From assembly GCF_012489685.1 (NCBI RefSeq), contig NC_080045.1, positions 48,009,096 to 48,073,095 of the forward strand: DNA of 64,000 nucleotides. Reading direction: 5' to 3'. The notes under the pieces were generated by a model that was given only the letters and a program-made list of their open reading frames with translations, was not told where the DNA came from and made no database searches. A program made the position numbers and the translations under genes. Of the stretch, positions 21,022 to 32,120 are shown piece by piece. The stretch is from Lotus japonicus (lineage: Eukaryota; Streptophyta; Magnoliopsida; Fabales; Fabaceae). The number at the start of each line of letters is the position of its first letter. The stretch's first letter is position 1.

Positions 21022-22204
21022 TGTAAGATCAAGTTTTGATCTAGTAGTACAACTCTATGTTTTGATGATTACAAGTTAACCTTTTGATATGAACAATTAT
21101 GGTACTCTAACGTGTTCTCTGAGTGTGCTCTTAACAGGTTCTGACCTTGTCACAAATTCACACAAATCAGATGCACTGTGCTTAAAGAGTGATCCTTGCA
21201 ACGCTTTCGTATTCTCCATGTTCAGTCTGAACAGTGGAAAAGCTTCAGAAGATCTGAAGTAAATCAAGCTCTAATAAGGACTCAACTCACTTGAAGCTCT
21301 GATGATCCAGACGTTCTGACAACCTAGAGACTCTGAAGGTTCAGAAGTTCTGATGGTGTAGAAGACTCTGAAGATCCAGAAGCTGAAGAGTGAAGACTAT
21401 GAAGTCCAGAAGCAACTAGCTCTGAAGACCATGTACTGATCCTCTGAAGTGAAGATCAGAAGGTACAGCGGTCAGAGGATCCAAGCTTCCATCTGACTCT
21501 GATCAATCAGCTTCACAAGTTCCAACACGAAGCGCTCCTCTGATCAGAAGTCTACGAGGTTAAGGTCAAGTCACTATCCAAAGTACAAAAGCAAAGTGTA
21601 CTATCCTGACAACCTACCTAACATCCTCAGCCACAGCAGAAGCTGGAATTTCCAGAACTGCCCTCCAACGGTAACATTTCCATGCAGCGTTCAAACCCTA
21701 ATCCTTGGAGTATAAATAGAGGCTGAAGATTGAAAGAAGCGGCTAGAAGCACTTACACACGCGCAAGAAATATTCAAACCTTCTAAGCTTTCTTTCATCT
21801 TGAATTTCATTGTGTTTACTATAAGCTTTTTAGAAGCTTTGTAAACAAGAACTTCATATACAGTTGTATAGTTTGCCTTTAGGAGATCAAGGTTGATCGG
21901 ATCCTAGAGAAGACTAAGAGAGTGAATCTTAGTGTGAGCTAAGTCAGTGTATTGTTAGTCACTTGTAGGTTTCAAGTGCAGTTGTAACACTTACCTGATT
22001 AGTGGATCACCTTAACGGGTGGACTGGATTAGCTTGAGTGATTTATCAAGTGAACCAGGATAAAATCCTTGTGTGCTTTTCTATCTCTTATCTTAAGCAC
22101 TTTATTTGTCTCGAAAGATTTGCCAAAATCTTTAAGGTGGAAGTTTTATCTTGAAAACGTTATTCAAACCCCCCCCCCCCTTTCTACCGTTTTTCATACC
22201 TTCA
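21022..22204 (+). repeat. 5' LTR of sirevirus S1
   Basis: 1183 bp, TGTAAGATCAAG ... TTTTTCATACCTTCA. It contains degenerate repeats of TCTGAAGATCCAGAAG type (about 21240-21480), a TATA box at 21711, and a C-run (about 22168-22180) shortly before the end. There is no ORF. Confidence 0.95.
21711..21719 (+). promoter_or_regulatory. TATA box of the sirevirus S1 LTR
   Basis: TATAAATAG follows CCTTGGAG. The same site is seen in the other sirevirus LTRs (16128 and 39285 on the plus strand; S3 has TATATATATAG at 41939). It is the likely core promoter of the element. Confidence 0.75.
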
Positions 22205-22206
22205 AT

Positions 22207-22218
22207 TGGTATCAGAGC
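22207..22218 (+). promoter_or_regulatory. Primer binding site of S1
   Basis: TGGTATCAGAGC lies 2 nt after the LTR end, complementary to initiator tRNA-Met. It is followed by GCAAGTTCTGATTACC, conserved in every sirevirus copy here. Confidence 0.93.
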
Positions 22219-22276
22219 GCAAGTTCTGATTACCACACCTAACAGTGTTCAGTGATCCGGGCCGGTGTGAAAAACA

Positions 22277-24184
22277 ATGGCTACCACCAGTGAAACTCAA
22301 AAAGATGGTTACAACGCAAAGCCTCCCATGTTCGATGGTCAAAGGTTCGAATATTGGAAAGATAGACTTGAAAGTTTCTTTCTGGGTTTTGATGCAGATC
22401 TCTGGGATATTATTGTAGATGGCTATGAGCATCCAGTTGATGAAGAAGGCAAGAAGATCCCAAGGTCAGAGATGACTGCAGATCAAAAGAAGCTTTACTC
22501 ACAACATCACAAAGCTAGAGCAATTCTTCTAAGTGCTATTTCTTATGAAGAGTACCAGAAAATTACAGATCGTGAGTATGCAAAAGGCATCTTTGAATCC
22601 CTGAAGATGTCTCATGAAGGAAACAAGAAAGTCAAAGAATCAAAGGCATTGTCTTTGATCCAAAAGTATGAATCCTTCATCATGGAGCCAAACGAGTCCA
22701 TTGAAGAAATGTTTTCCAGATTTCAGTTGCTTGTAGCTGGAATACGACCTCTCAACAAGAGCTACACGACAAAAGATCATGTCATAAGGGTCATCAGGAG
22801 TCTTCCTGAAAGCTGGATGCCTTTAGTGACATCAATAGAGCTCACGAGAGATGTTGAGCGTATGAGTTTAGAAGAACTCATCAGCATTTTGAAATGCCAT
22901 GAGCTTAAGCGCTCTGAGATGCAAGATCTAAGGAAAAAGTCTATAGCCTTAAAATCCAAATCTGAGAAGGCTAAGTCTGAGAAGTCAAAAGCTCTCCAAG
23001 CTGAAGCAGAAGAATCTGAAGAAGCATCAGAAGATTCTGATGAAGATGAGCTGACTCTGATCTCTAAAAGACTCAACCGGATCTGGAAGCACAAGCAAAG
23101 CAAGTACAGAGGCTCTGGAAAGGCCAAAGGAAAGTCTGAATCCTCAGGTCAGAAGAAGTTTTCAATTAAGGAAGTCACATGCTTTGAGTGCAAAGAATCA
23201 GGGCACTACAAAAGTGACTGTCCAAAGTTGAAGAAGGACAAGAGGCCAAAGAAGCACTTCAAGACCAAGAAAAGTCTGATGGTGACTTTTGATGAATCAG
23301 AGTCAGAGGATGTTGACTCTGATGGTGAAGTCCAAGGACTCATGGCCATTGTCAAAGACAAAGGAGCAGAGTCAAAGGATGTTGTTGACTCTGACTCAGA
23401 ATCAGAAGGAGATCCTAACTCAGACGATGAAAATGAGGTATTCGCTTCTTTCTCAACCTCTGAACTGAAACATGCTTTGTCTGATATCATGGATAAGTAT
23501 AACTCTTTATTGTCTAAGCATAAAAAGTTGAAAAAGAACTTATCTGCTGCTTCTAAGACTCCTTCTGAACATGAGAAAATTATTTCTGAGTTGAAAAATG
23601 ATAATCATGCTTTGATAAATTCTAACTCTGTGCTTAAGAACCAGATTGCTAAGTTAGAAGAAATAGTTGCTTGTGATGCCTCTGAGTGTAAAAATGAATC
23701 CAAGTATGAAAAGTCTTTTCAAAGATTCCTAGCTAAGAGCGTAGATAGAAGCTTAATGGCTTCAATGATCTATGGCGTAAGCAGAAATGGAATGCATGGC
23801 ATTGGCTATTCTAGACCTGATAGAAATGAGCCTACTGTGTCTAAAGCTAAATCTTTATATGAATGCTTTGTTCCCTCTGGTACCATAATGCCTGAATCTG
23901 TACCTGCTAAAGTTGCTAAACCCCCTCTCAAAGAGGGAACTTTCTCCATATCTAAATATCATGCTAAAATTCCTTTACATTACCATGTTGAGAAACCCAA
24001 GGTGATCAGAACCTCTGGGGTAACTAACAAGAAATGACCCAGAAAGTGGTTACCTAAGGACAAGATTATCTATGTTGCAGATATCCTTGATAGCTCCACT
24101 GAAACACCAATCATGGTATCTAGACAGTGGATGCTCGCGTCACATGACGGGAGAAAGGCGTATGTTCCAAGAGCTAAAACTTAA
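22277..24184 (+). pseudogene. gag: S1 gag (one late nonsense codon)
   Basis: Capsid/nucleocapsid protein of the sirevirus. The UBN2/retrotransposon gag domain lies roughly at residues 15-225 (YWKDRLESFF near 28, SIEEMFSRFQLL near 141). A Lys/Glu/Ser-rich linker follows (about 230-300), then one CCHC knuckle CFECKESGHYKSDC (302-315), and an acidic Ser/Asp tract with a coiled-coil-like segment (about 400-480). The frame stops at TGA 24035-24037 where S3 and S4 have a Gly codon. Without it, gag would run to the conserved TAA at 24182. The last part overlaps pol in the +1 frame. Confidence 0.9.
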
Positions 24185-24998
24185 GCCTGGAGGCGAAGTT
24201 GGCTTTGGTGGCAACGAAAAGGGTAAAATTGTTGGTACTGGTACTATTTGTGTAGATAGTAGTCCATGCATTGACAATGTTTTATTGGTAGACGGCTTAA
24301 CTCATAACTTATTGCCTATAAGTCAATTAGCTGACAAGGGTTATGATGTTATCTTTAATCAAAAGTCTTGCCGGGCTGTAAGTCAGATCGATGGCTCTGT
24401 TCTGTTTAACAGCAAGAGGAAGAACAACATTTATAAGATCAGATTATCTGAGTTGGAGGCTCAAAATGTGAAGTGCCTTCTGTCTGTTAATGAAGAGCAA
24501 TGGGTTTGGCATAGACGGTTAGGGCATGCCAGTATGAGAAAGATTTCTCAACTGAGCAAGCTAAACCTTGTCAAGGGCTTGCCCACTCTAAAGTTCTCTT
24601 CAGACGCTCTTTGTGAAGCATGTCAGAAAGGCAAATTCACAAAAGTCCCTTTCAAGGCAAAGAATGTTGTCTCAACCTCAAGGCCGTTGGAACTTCTGCA
24701 TATCGACCTGTTTGGACCAGTGAAAACTGAGTCTATAGGTGGCAAGAGATATGGGATGGTCATCGTTTACGACTATAGCCGCTGGACATGGGTAAAATTT
24801 CTAACCCGCAAGGATGAGTCTCATGTTGTGTTCTCTACCTTCATAGCCCAAGTTCAAAACGAGAAGGCTTGTAGGATTGTGCGTGTCAGAAGTGACCATG
24901 GTGGAGAGTTTGAGAATGACAAGTTTGAGAGTCTGTTTGATTCCTATGGAATTGCACATGATTTCTCTTGTCCCAGAACTCCTCAACAAAATGGTGTT
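24072..24998 (+). pseudogene. pol: S1 pol, first part: protease and integrase core
   Basis: It lies in the +1 frame relative to gag. Protease motif WYLDSGCSRHMTG (Asp at residue 18 from the first Met). Integrase zinc domain H147, H152, C181, C184. Catalytic D212 (HIDLFGP) and D275 (RSDHGGEF). The D212-flanking loop reads VYDYSRW where S3 and S4 have VDDYSRW. The reading is cut after TPQQNGV, exactly before the catalytic Glu codon, by solo LTR C0. Continuation at 26399 puts Glu at position 311, giving the D35E spacing. Confidence 0.92.
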
Positions 24999-26393
24999 TG
25001 TAACACCCCGATTTCGGTGGCGTCACTTTAGTAACCAAAAATAAACTAATACGGAAAAACGTGAATATTTTTTTTCGATCAAACTTGGTTCCTATGCTAT
25101 AATTAGCCGTAACTAAGGGTATTCTAAACTCGGAAAAATTATCGGATCAAAAACTGTCGCAGGGGTATTTTGGTCATTATTTTTAGCTCAGAAATTCAAA
25201 ACTGAAATTTCGAAAAACAAATTGGATGGGGACGTCACCAACGACGTTTATGACGACTAATCCTACTAGCACTAAGCTAAGGCGATAGTTTTCAGTCCAA
25301 AGGACGAAGCTTTACCCCAAAATGGGTATTTTTAGCAGAATTGAAACTCGACGGTAGTTTTTCGAGAATCGGCGCAGTATTATTAGCTAAACATACTCAG
25401 GAGAACGTAGGGAAGATGTTTAGAATCAAAAATGGAATTATCAGGATAGTTTTGCAAAAACCTCAAAACTATGAGCACAGAAAGACATAGAGAAAAGCTA
25501 TGGAAAAGACGATCAGAGGTAAGGATTAGCGACTATACCTCGGTACCTTGAAGTAGCAACTGTTGGATCAACGGTCAAGCAAGAAATGAACAAAATCTTC
25601 TCTTTTCCTCCTCCTTGCAAACTCGCGGCCTCCTTGGGAAGAAATGGGTAAGTTTTGTGATATTTTCTCATTTCTTGGCTATATACAGAGGTTGGCAAAA
25701 CACGGGAAAATGAAAGTTTCGCGATTCTGGTTTTCCGGCTTCATTCTCCGTGAATTCTAAGATAGGTTTTGGCGAAAGAATTCCAAAACTAAAATGAGGT
25801 CTCCTTGTATTTTAGGCGACTAATGCAAAGTCGGTGTAAAACTATTTTACCCGATAAGTTGCTTTTTGCATCGAATGTCGGAATGGAAAACTTCCTTCTG
25901 AAGAAAGATCAAAATCATCGAGAGAAATGGGTGTACGCGTGTAGAATCTTCATTTGAAGCTCTGAATAGAAAAAGTCTTCATTGTCGGTTGATTCTAGGG
26001 TTTTTGAACTATCAGGGTTTTGGTTTCGGCAAACTTCCGATGATTGGAATCAGACGTTCGTAGATCCTAGAGTTTCGCCTCGAAACGCTTGTTATATATG
26101 GAATAAGAGAAGTTCTAACGTTTCTCTGAAGATTTTTGGAATTAGCTTCCATCGTGCCTTTAAGAGAAAACTAGCTATTTGCTAGGGTTTCTGCCCTAGG
26201 TTTAAGCGTATAACGATCGTGCTATAACTTTTATCGATCATGATGCAATCCTTAGACTTTTCCTGAACTTTCTCCTTCATAATTTTATTTCATTTAATAA
26301 ACTCTTGTTTAGGTTTCCCTTCACAATACGCCAAACCTAATCGTGAATAGGATTTTATTCACTTACTCTAAACTCAAAAACTTGGGTCTTACA
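24999..26393 (-). repeat. Solo gypsy LTR C0 (antisense), internally deleted
   Basis: 1395 bp, TGTAACACCCCGATTTCGG ... GGGTCTTACA, with TSD GTGTT on both sides (24994-24998 and 26394-26398). The orientation is inferred from the LTR ends and from the antisense ORF in relatives C1 and C2. Compared with C1 and C2 it lacks the 2.2-2.8 kb between the T-run near 25070 and the TTCGATCAAACTTGG segment near 25076. It therefore lacks the LTR ORF and the minisatellite slot. Confidence 0.93.
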
Positions 26394-26398
26394 GTGTT

Positions 26399-28576
26399 GT
26401 TGAGAAGAAGAACAGAACTCTTCAGGAGATGGCTAGAACCATGCTCCAAGAAACTAGCATGGCTAAGCACTTTTGGGCAGAGGCAGTAAACACAACGTGT
26501 TACATTCAGAACAGAATCTCAGTGAGACCAATTCTGAATAAGACTCCTTATGAATTGTGGAAGAATATAAAACCCAACATCTCTTATTTTCATCCTTTTG
26601 GTTGTGTTTGTTAAGTTCTCAATACTAAGGATAGATTGCATAAATTTGATGCTAAGTCTTCTAAATGTCTATTACTTGGTTACTCTGATAGATCTAAAGG
26701 TTTTAGATTTTATAATACTGATGCTAAGACTATTGAAGAGTCTATTCACGTTAGATTTGATGATAAGCTTGACTCTGACCAGTCAAAGCTAGTTGAGAAG
26801 TTTGCAGATCTAAGCATAAATGTGTCTGACAAAAGTAAAGCTCCAGAGGAAGCTGAGCCAGAGGAAGATGATCCAGAAGAAGAAGCTGGTCCCTCTGATT
26901 CACAACCTCAGAAGAAAAGTAGAATCATTGCATCACACCCTAAGGAATTGATTCTGGGCAACAAAGATGAACCAGTCAGAACCAGATCAGCCTTCAGACC
27001 CTTTGAAGAGACCCTGCTTAGTCTGAAAGGATTGGTGTCCTTAATTGAACCCAAGTCCATAGATGAAGCTCTTCAGGACAAGGACTGGATACTGGCTATG
27101 GAAGAAGAACTGAATCAATTTTCCAAGAATGATGTTTGGAGCTTAGTGGAGAAACCTCAAAGTGTTCATGTGATTGGAACCAAATGGGTTTTCAGAAACA
27201 AGCTGAATGAGAAAGGAGACGTAGTGAGAAATAAGGCAAGGCTAGTTGCTCAAGGCTACAGTCAGCAGGAAGGAATTGACTACACTGAAACATTTGCTCC
27301 AGTAGCTAGACTAGAAGCAATCAGACTGCTGATCTCTTTCTCAGTGAATCACAACATAGTACTTCATCAGATGGATGTGAAAAGTGCCTTCCTAAATGGT
27401 TACATATCAGAGGAAGTCTACGTTCATCAACCCCCAGGTTTTGAAGATGAGAAGAATCCAGACCATGTGTTCAAACTGAAGAAATCCCTCTATGGTCTGA
27501 AGCAAGCTCCCAGAGCATGGTATGAAAGACTTAGCTCATTCCTTCTGGAGAACGAGTTTGTAAGGGGTAAAGTAGATACAACTCTCTTTTGCAAATATTA
27601 CAAAGATGATATCTTAATTGTGCAAATCTATGTTGATGATATAATATTTGGCTCTGCTAATCAGTCTCTATGCAAAGAATTTTCTAAGATGATGCAGGCT
27701 GAATTTGAAATGAGTATGATGGGTGAACTCAAATACTTTCTGGGTATACAAGTAGATCAAACACCAGAAGGAACATATATCCATCAGAGCAAGTACACTA
27801 AAGAACTTCTGAAGAAGTTCAACATGTTGGAATCTACAGTTGCCAAGACTCCAATGCATCCTACATGCATTATGGAAAAGGAAGATGCAAGTGGTAAAGT
27901 TTGTCAGAAGCTCTATCGTGGTATGATAGGATCACTTCTATACTTAACTGCATCTAGGCCAAATATATTGTTTAGTGTTCATTTGTGTGCTCGCTTCCAA
28001 TCAGATCCAAGGGAAACCCACTTAACTGCTGTTAAGAGGATCCTAAGGTATCTGAAAGGCACCACTGACCTTGGCTTGATGTATAAGAAAACATCAGAGT
28101 ATAAGCTTTCAGGTTTTTGTGATGCTGACTATGCTGGAGACAGAACAGAGAGAAAAAGTACTTCTGGAAATTGTCAATTTCTGGGAAGTAATCTAGTCTC
28201 ATGGGCAAGCAAGAGGCAATCAACCATTGCACTATCCACTGTAGAGGCAGAATATATCTCAGCAGCAATATGCAGCACTCAGATGCTCTGGATGAAACAT
28301 CAGCTGGAGGATTATCAGATCCTTGAGAGCAATATCCCAATCTATTGTGATAACACTGCTGCAATCTCATTAAGTAAGAATCCTATCTTACATTCAAGGG
28401 CAAAGCACATTGAGGTAAAGTATTATTTTATTAGAGACTATGTACAGAAGGGCGTACTTCTTCTGAAGTTTGTTGATACTGACCATCAATGGGCAGATAT
28501 CCTTACAAAGCCCTTAGCAGAGGATAGATTTCATTTTATTCTGAAAAATCTGAATATGGACTTTTGTCCAGCATGA
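26399..28576 (+). pseudogene. pol: S1 pol, second part: integrase end, RT, RNase H
   Basis: It begins with the catalytic Glu of integrase (VEKKNRT). TAA at 26612-26614 interrupts GCVCYVL. From 26636 the frame is open to the natural stop at 28576. It runs through an acidic linker, RT (KWVFRNKLNEKG, QMDVKSAFLNG, catalytic YVDDIIFGS near 27631-27657), and RNase H (DADYAGD near 28120, STVEAEYISAA near 28237, TKPLAEDRFH near the end). The only visible defect besides the LTR insertion is the single stop. Confidence 0.92.
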
Positions 28577-28946
28577 AGATGGATCAGAACCTCTGACTAT
28601 GATACTTCTTTATCAGAAGATGTCTAGTCCAGAAGGTAACTCAATCAGAGTTTATGTACCCATTGGTGCTGACTCTGAAGCTGAGACAGTAAACGTGTGT
28701 CAGTATCTCTGATGCATAGTTCCTTGTGCCCGTGTGACAGTCTGTCGTAATGAGTGTTGATGTGCTTCTCTCCTACGTGTGATATGTGTATTTACTGTTA
28801 CCATGATGTCTTTAATTTTTAACCGTTGATTTTAAATTGCTTTTGATCAACAACGGTTACTTTTAAAAACCCACTATACACACACGTTCTCCTACACTTA
28901 CGGTTTTACCTTCTCTCTCTTTAGTTTTTCAAACCCTTATCTCCAC

Positions 28947-28979
<33 letters not shown>

Positions 28980-29021
28980 TCATCTTCTTCCCTTCTACCC
29001 AAAACCTTCAACCGCTCAACA
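28577..29021 (+). other. Spacer and leader between pol and the env-like ORF of S1
   Basis: No ORF. It contains a short inverted pair AACCGTTGAT ... ATCAACAACGGTT (about 28821-28858), ACCCACTATACACACACG (TATA-like, about 28869-28886), and a pyrimidine-rich leader with a (TC)n microsatellite at 28949-28977. The env-like ATG follows at 29022. The same arrangement, with a much shorter TC run, occurs in S2 (58740-59175). It looks like an internal promoter plus leader, which is inference. Confidence 0.55.
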
Positions 29022-31908
29022 ATGGTGAGAGTAAACAGAGGTGAAGCAACCCAAGGTTCTCGGTTTCCAGTGATGGTAGTTAGTCAAGCTACAGGACAGG
29101 CAGGTCCTGAAGTTCAAAGAACTCAAGCTACGACTCAAGGGCAGATGATTCCAATTGCAGAACGGGGCTGTGCCGTTCACTGCGTTTTTGCTCCTAAAGA
29201 ACTGCTAGTTCTTGCTGAGTGGAGATTTGATCTAGACAACATAGCTGCAAATGGGTATGATCTTCGACCTGAAGTCCGTGTTCAAGGATAGGAAAATTAC
29301 GTCAACAGGCTTCGAGGACCGGTGTACGACAAATTGGTCAAGGAATTCTGGAAACACGCTGAGTGTGATGAAACTCAGGTGGTTTCATACATTGCTGGTA
29401 GAAGGATCATCATCACTGAGAAGTCGATTGTTGATCTTCTGGGTGAGCACACTGGCAGAGGTTACAGATTCCAACTGACGGAATCCAAGGTGAAACCCAA
29501 AACAAAAGAGGAGACCAACAGCTCTTTACACCACCTACAAACCAGGAAATAGTGACTACAAGGTAGTGGATCTTCATCCCAAGCTCAGAATCTGGCACAA
29601 GATTCTACTCCACTGCATCAATCAAAGATCCAAGGGCAGCTCTCCTGACTACATCAACTTTAGCCAGAAGGCAATGCTCTTCTTCATCCAAGACCATCAG
29701 AAGATTTGTCTTCCTTTCTTCCTGTTCTCCTACCTCAAGGAGTGCATCAAGAAATCAAGAACAACTGCCTCAAAGAAGTCTGCTATCAAATACATTCCTT
29801 TTGGAAGACTGCTCTCAGATCTCTTTGTTGAGAGTAAGCTTGTAGAAGACCTGACAAAGGCTGGCTGCACAGAGGATCTGACAATGATTGTCAGTGATGT
29901 CTTCACTTCCAACTCCTTAAAGAAGATGGGGCTAATTCAGAAAAAGATTGCTCCGGCACATGAAGATACTTCAGATGAAGTCAGAAGAAGCAGAATCCCT
30001 CTGGTGGATTTCCCTTTGTGGTCTCAAGCAGAAAATCCTGAAGCAATTCTGTGCTACATTGATGATTTGAAGCAACAAGGCTATGAGATTGATGTGGATG
30101 AATTTTTCAGAAGATTGCCACCAGCACCTGAGTTTGATTCTCCTCCCAAGAGGAAAACTAAGAGAAAGATCATCTTGGATGAATCCTCTGAAGAGTCTGA
30201 CTCTGATGCTACTCAGAAGAAGAAGGAAAAGGCTGACAAGCCTAAGAGGAAGGATGAGGAAACCACCAAACAAGATGCACCCTCTGATGGTGATAATGAT
30301 GACGGTCCTCCTCCACCAAAGAAGAAGAAGCGGGTCAGAATCATGGAGAAGCCTACCCGTGTGGAACCGGCTGCTCAAGTGATCAGACGGATTGAGACTC
30401 CTGTCAGAGTGACTCGGTCTTCAGTGCGATCAACAAGTAAGTCTGCTATTGCTGAATCTGATGATGATTTAAATTCACTTGATGCACTCCCCATCTCTGC
30501 GTTGCTCAAACGCTCTTCCAACCCACTCACTCCTATCCCTGAGTCCCAATCAGCTGCACAAACCACCTCTCCACCCACTTCACCAAGATCTTCCTTCTTC
30601 CAACCTTCCCCACATGAAGCACCTCTTTGGAACATGCTTCAGAACCAACCTTCTAGACCCTCTGATCCAACCTCTCCCATTACCATTCAATACAATCCAT
30701 TAACCTCTGAGCCCATCATTCTTGACCAACCAGAACTTGAACAACCAGAACCTGAACCCAGAACGTCTGATCACTCTGTCCCCAGAGCATCAGAACGTCC
30801 TGATCGTAGAACTGCTGATACAGATTCTTCCACTCCCTATACTTTTGTATCCTTTCCTACCAACGTTGCTGACTCCTCACCTTCCAACAACTCTGAGTCA
30901 CTTCGTAAATTTCTGGAAGTCAGAAAAGAAAAAGAGTCTACCATTCCAGAGTACTACCTCACAGTACCAAGCCCTAGGAGATACCCTGGACCTAGACCAG
31001 AACGTCTAGTTGACCCAGATGATCCTATCCAGGCTGACCCCTTGCATGAAGCAGACCCTTTAACCCAACAAGTCCAACCTGGCCAAGTTCATCAAGAGCT
31101 CATTCAACCAGAACCAGAAAACTCTGTGTCTAATCATTCTTCGGTTAGATCACCACATCCTCAGGTTGAAACCTCTGAACCAAACCTTGGAACCTCTGAA
31201 CCAAATGTCCAAACTTTTGATATTGGTTCTCCTCAAGGTGCCTCTGAGGCAAATAACATCAATCACCCAACCTCTCCTGAAACCAATCTTTCCATTGTTC
31301 CCTTCACCTACCTCAGGCCAACCAACCTCCTTGAGTGCATCAGTGTCTTTAGTCATGAAGCTTCACTGATGATTCGTAACGTAGAAGGTCACACTGATTT
31401 GAGTGAGAATCCTGACTCTGTTGCTAATGAATGGAATCGTCTGAGTGATTGGCTAATTGCTCAAGTTCCCTCTATGATGAGTCTTCTCACTGCGTTAAGG
31501 GATCAAAGGATTGAGGCTGCAAGGCAGCGGTTCAATAGAAGAGTGATATTGCACGAACAACGGCTGAGAAATAAGCTACATGAAGCTATTGAAGAAGCAA
31601 AGAAAAAGAAAGAACAAGCAGAAGAAGCTGCACGCCAAGAAGCTGAAAGGATTGCAAATGCCAAGTTAGAAGCAGAAAGGCTTGAAGCTGAAGCTGAAGC
31701 TATCAGATGTCAAGCACTTACTCCAGTGCCTTTTGCACATGTTGATGCTCAAACTCCTCACTCTGCTCAGGATGTTCCCTCTACTTCTGCACAGACAAGC
31801 TCTTCCAGACTCAACATTTTGGAACAACGTCTGAACTCTCATGATGTTACCCTGCTCAACATGAATCAAGCCCTTCAAGAACTTCTGCGTCGCACTGCCA
31901 AACCCTAG
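29022..31908 (+). pseudogene. S1 env-like (third) ORF, two disabling mutations
   Basis: The additional ORF of sireviruses, about 960 codons, disrupted by TAG at 29289-29291 (Trp in S2) and a 2-nt deletion near 29518. From 29566 it is open for 780 codons. The N-terminal half resembles the plant 'putative transposon protein' domain (AERGCAVHC, KEFWKHAECD, YIPFGRLLSDLF). Next are basic Lys/Arg clusters (PPKRKTKRK, PPKKKKRVR) typical of nuclear localisation signals. A long Pro/Ser/Glu-rich linker and a C-terminal coiled coil (about 31500-31720, EEAKKKKEQAEEAA) follow. I see no signal peptide and no convincing membrane anchor, so the name env-like rests on position only. Confidence 0.82.
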
Positions 31909-32120
31909 ATTTAGGACTTCTTGTCATTTTTCTTTCCCTTTTTATCTATATACTTATTTTCCCTGTTTTTTTATCTTTGTTTTGTTTCTTTAGTTATCGT
32001 TTTACTATGTGTCGCATACTATGTGTTCATCATTAAAACTCCTTTCAGTCATATGCATTAATTAACCAACAATCTCTTTTTATTAATTCATAAAATGTTT
32101 CATACATTGCATTGCATAAT
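31909..32120 (+). other. 3' untranslated region of S1
   Basis: T-rich sequence after the env-like stop, with no ORF. It separates the env-like frame from the convergent antisense ORF. Confidence 0.6.

Noticed and set aside
22168..22180. C-runs near sirevirus LTR ends, and G-runs in gypsy LTRs, as telomere-like or G-quadruplex units.
   Set aside because: They are single homopolymer runs of varying length between copies, not repeated G-tracts. The G-run is instead noted as part of an acceptor-like site.
22777..23490. Ser-rich antisense ORFs (SSSSESSDASSDSS type) opposite every sirevirus gag.
   Set aside because: They are shadows of the Asp/Glu/Ser-rich sense strand. They recur only because gag recurs.
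26429..26614. Independent 61-codon gene at the right edge of solo LTR C0.
   Set aside because: It is the continuing integrase of S1, with an internal Met and the nonsense codon at 26612.
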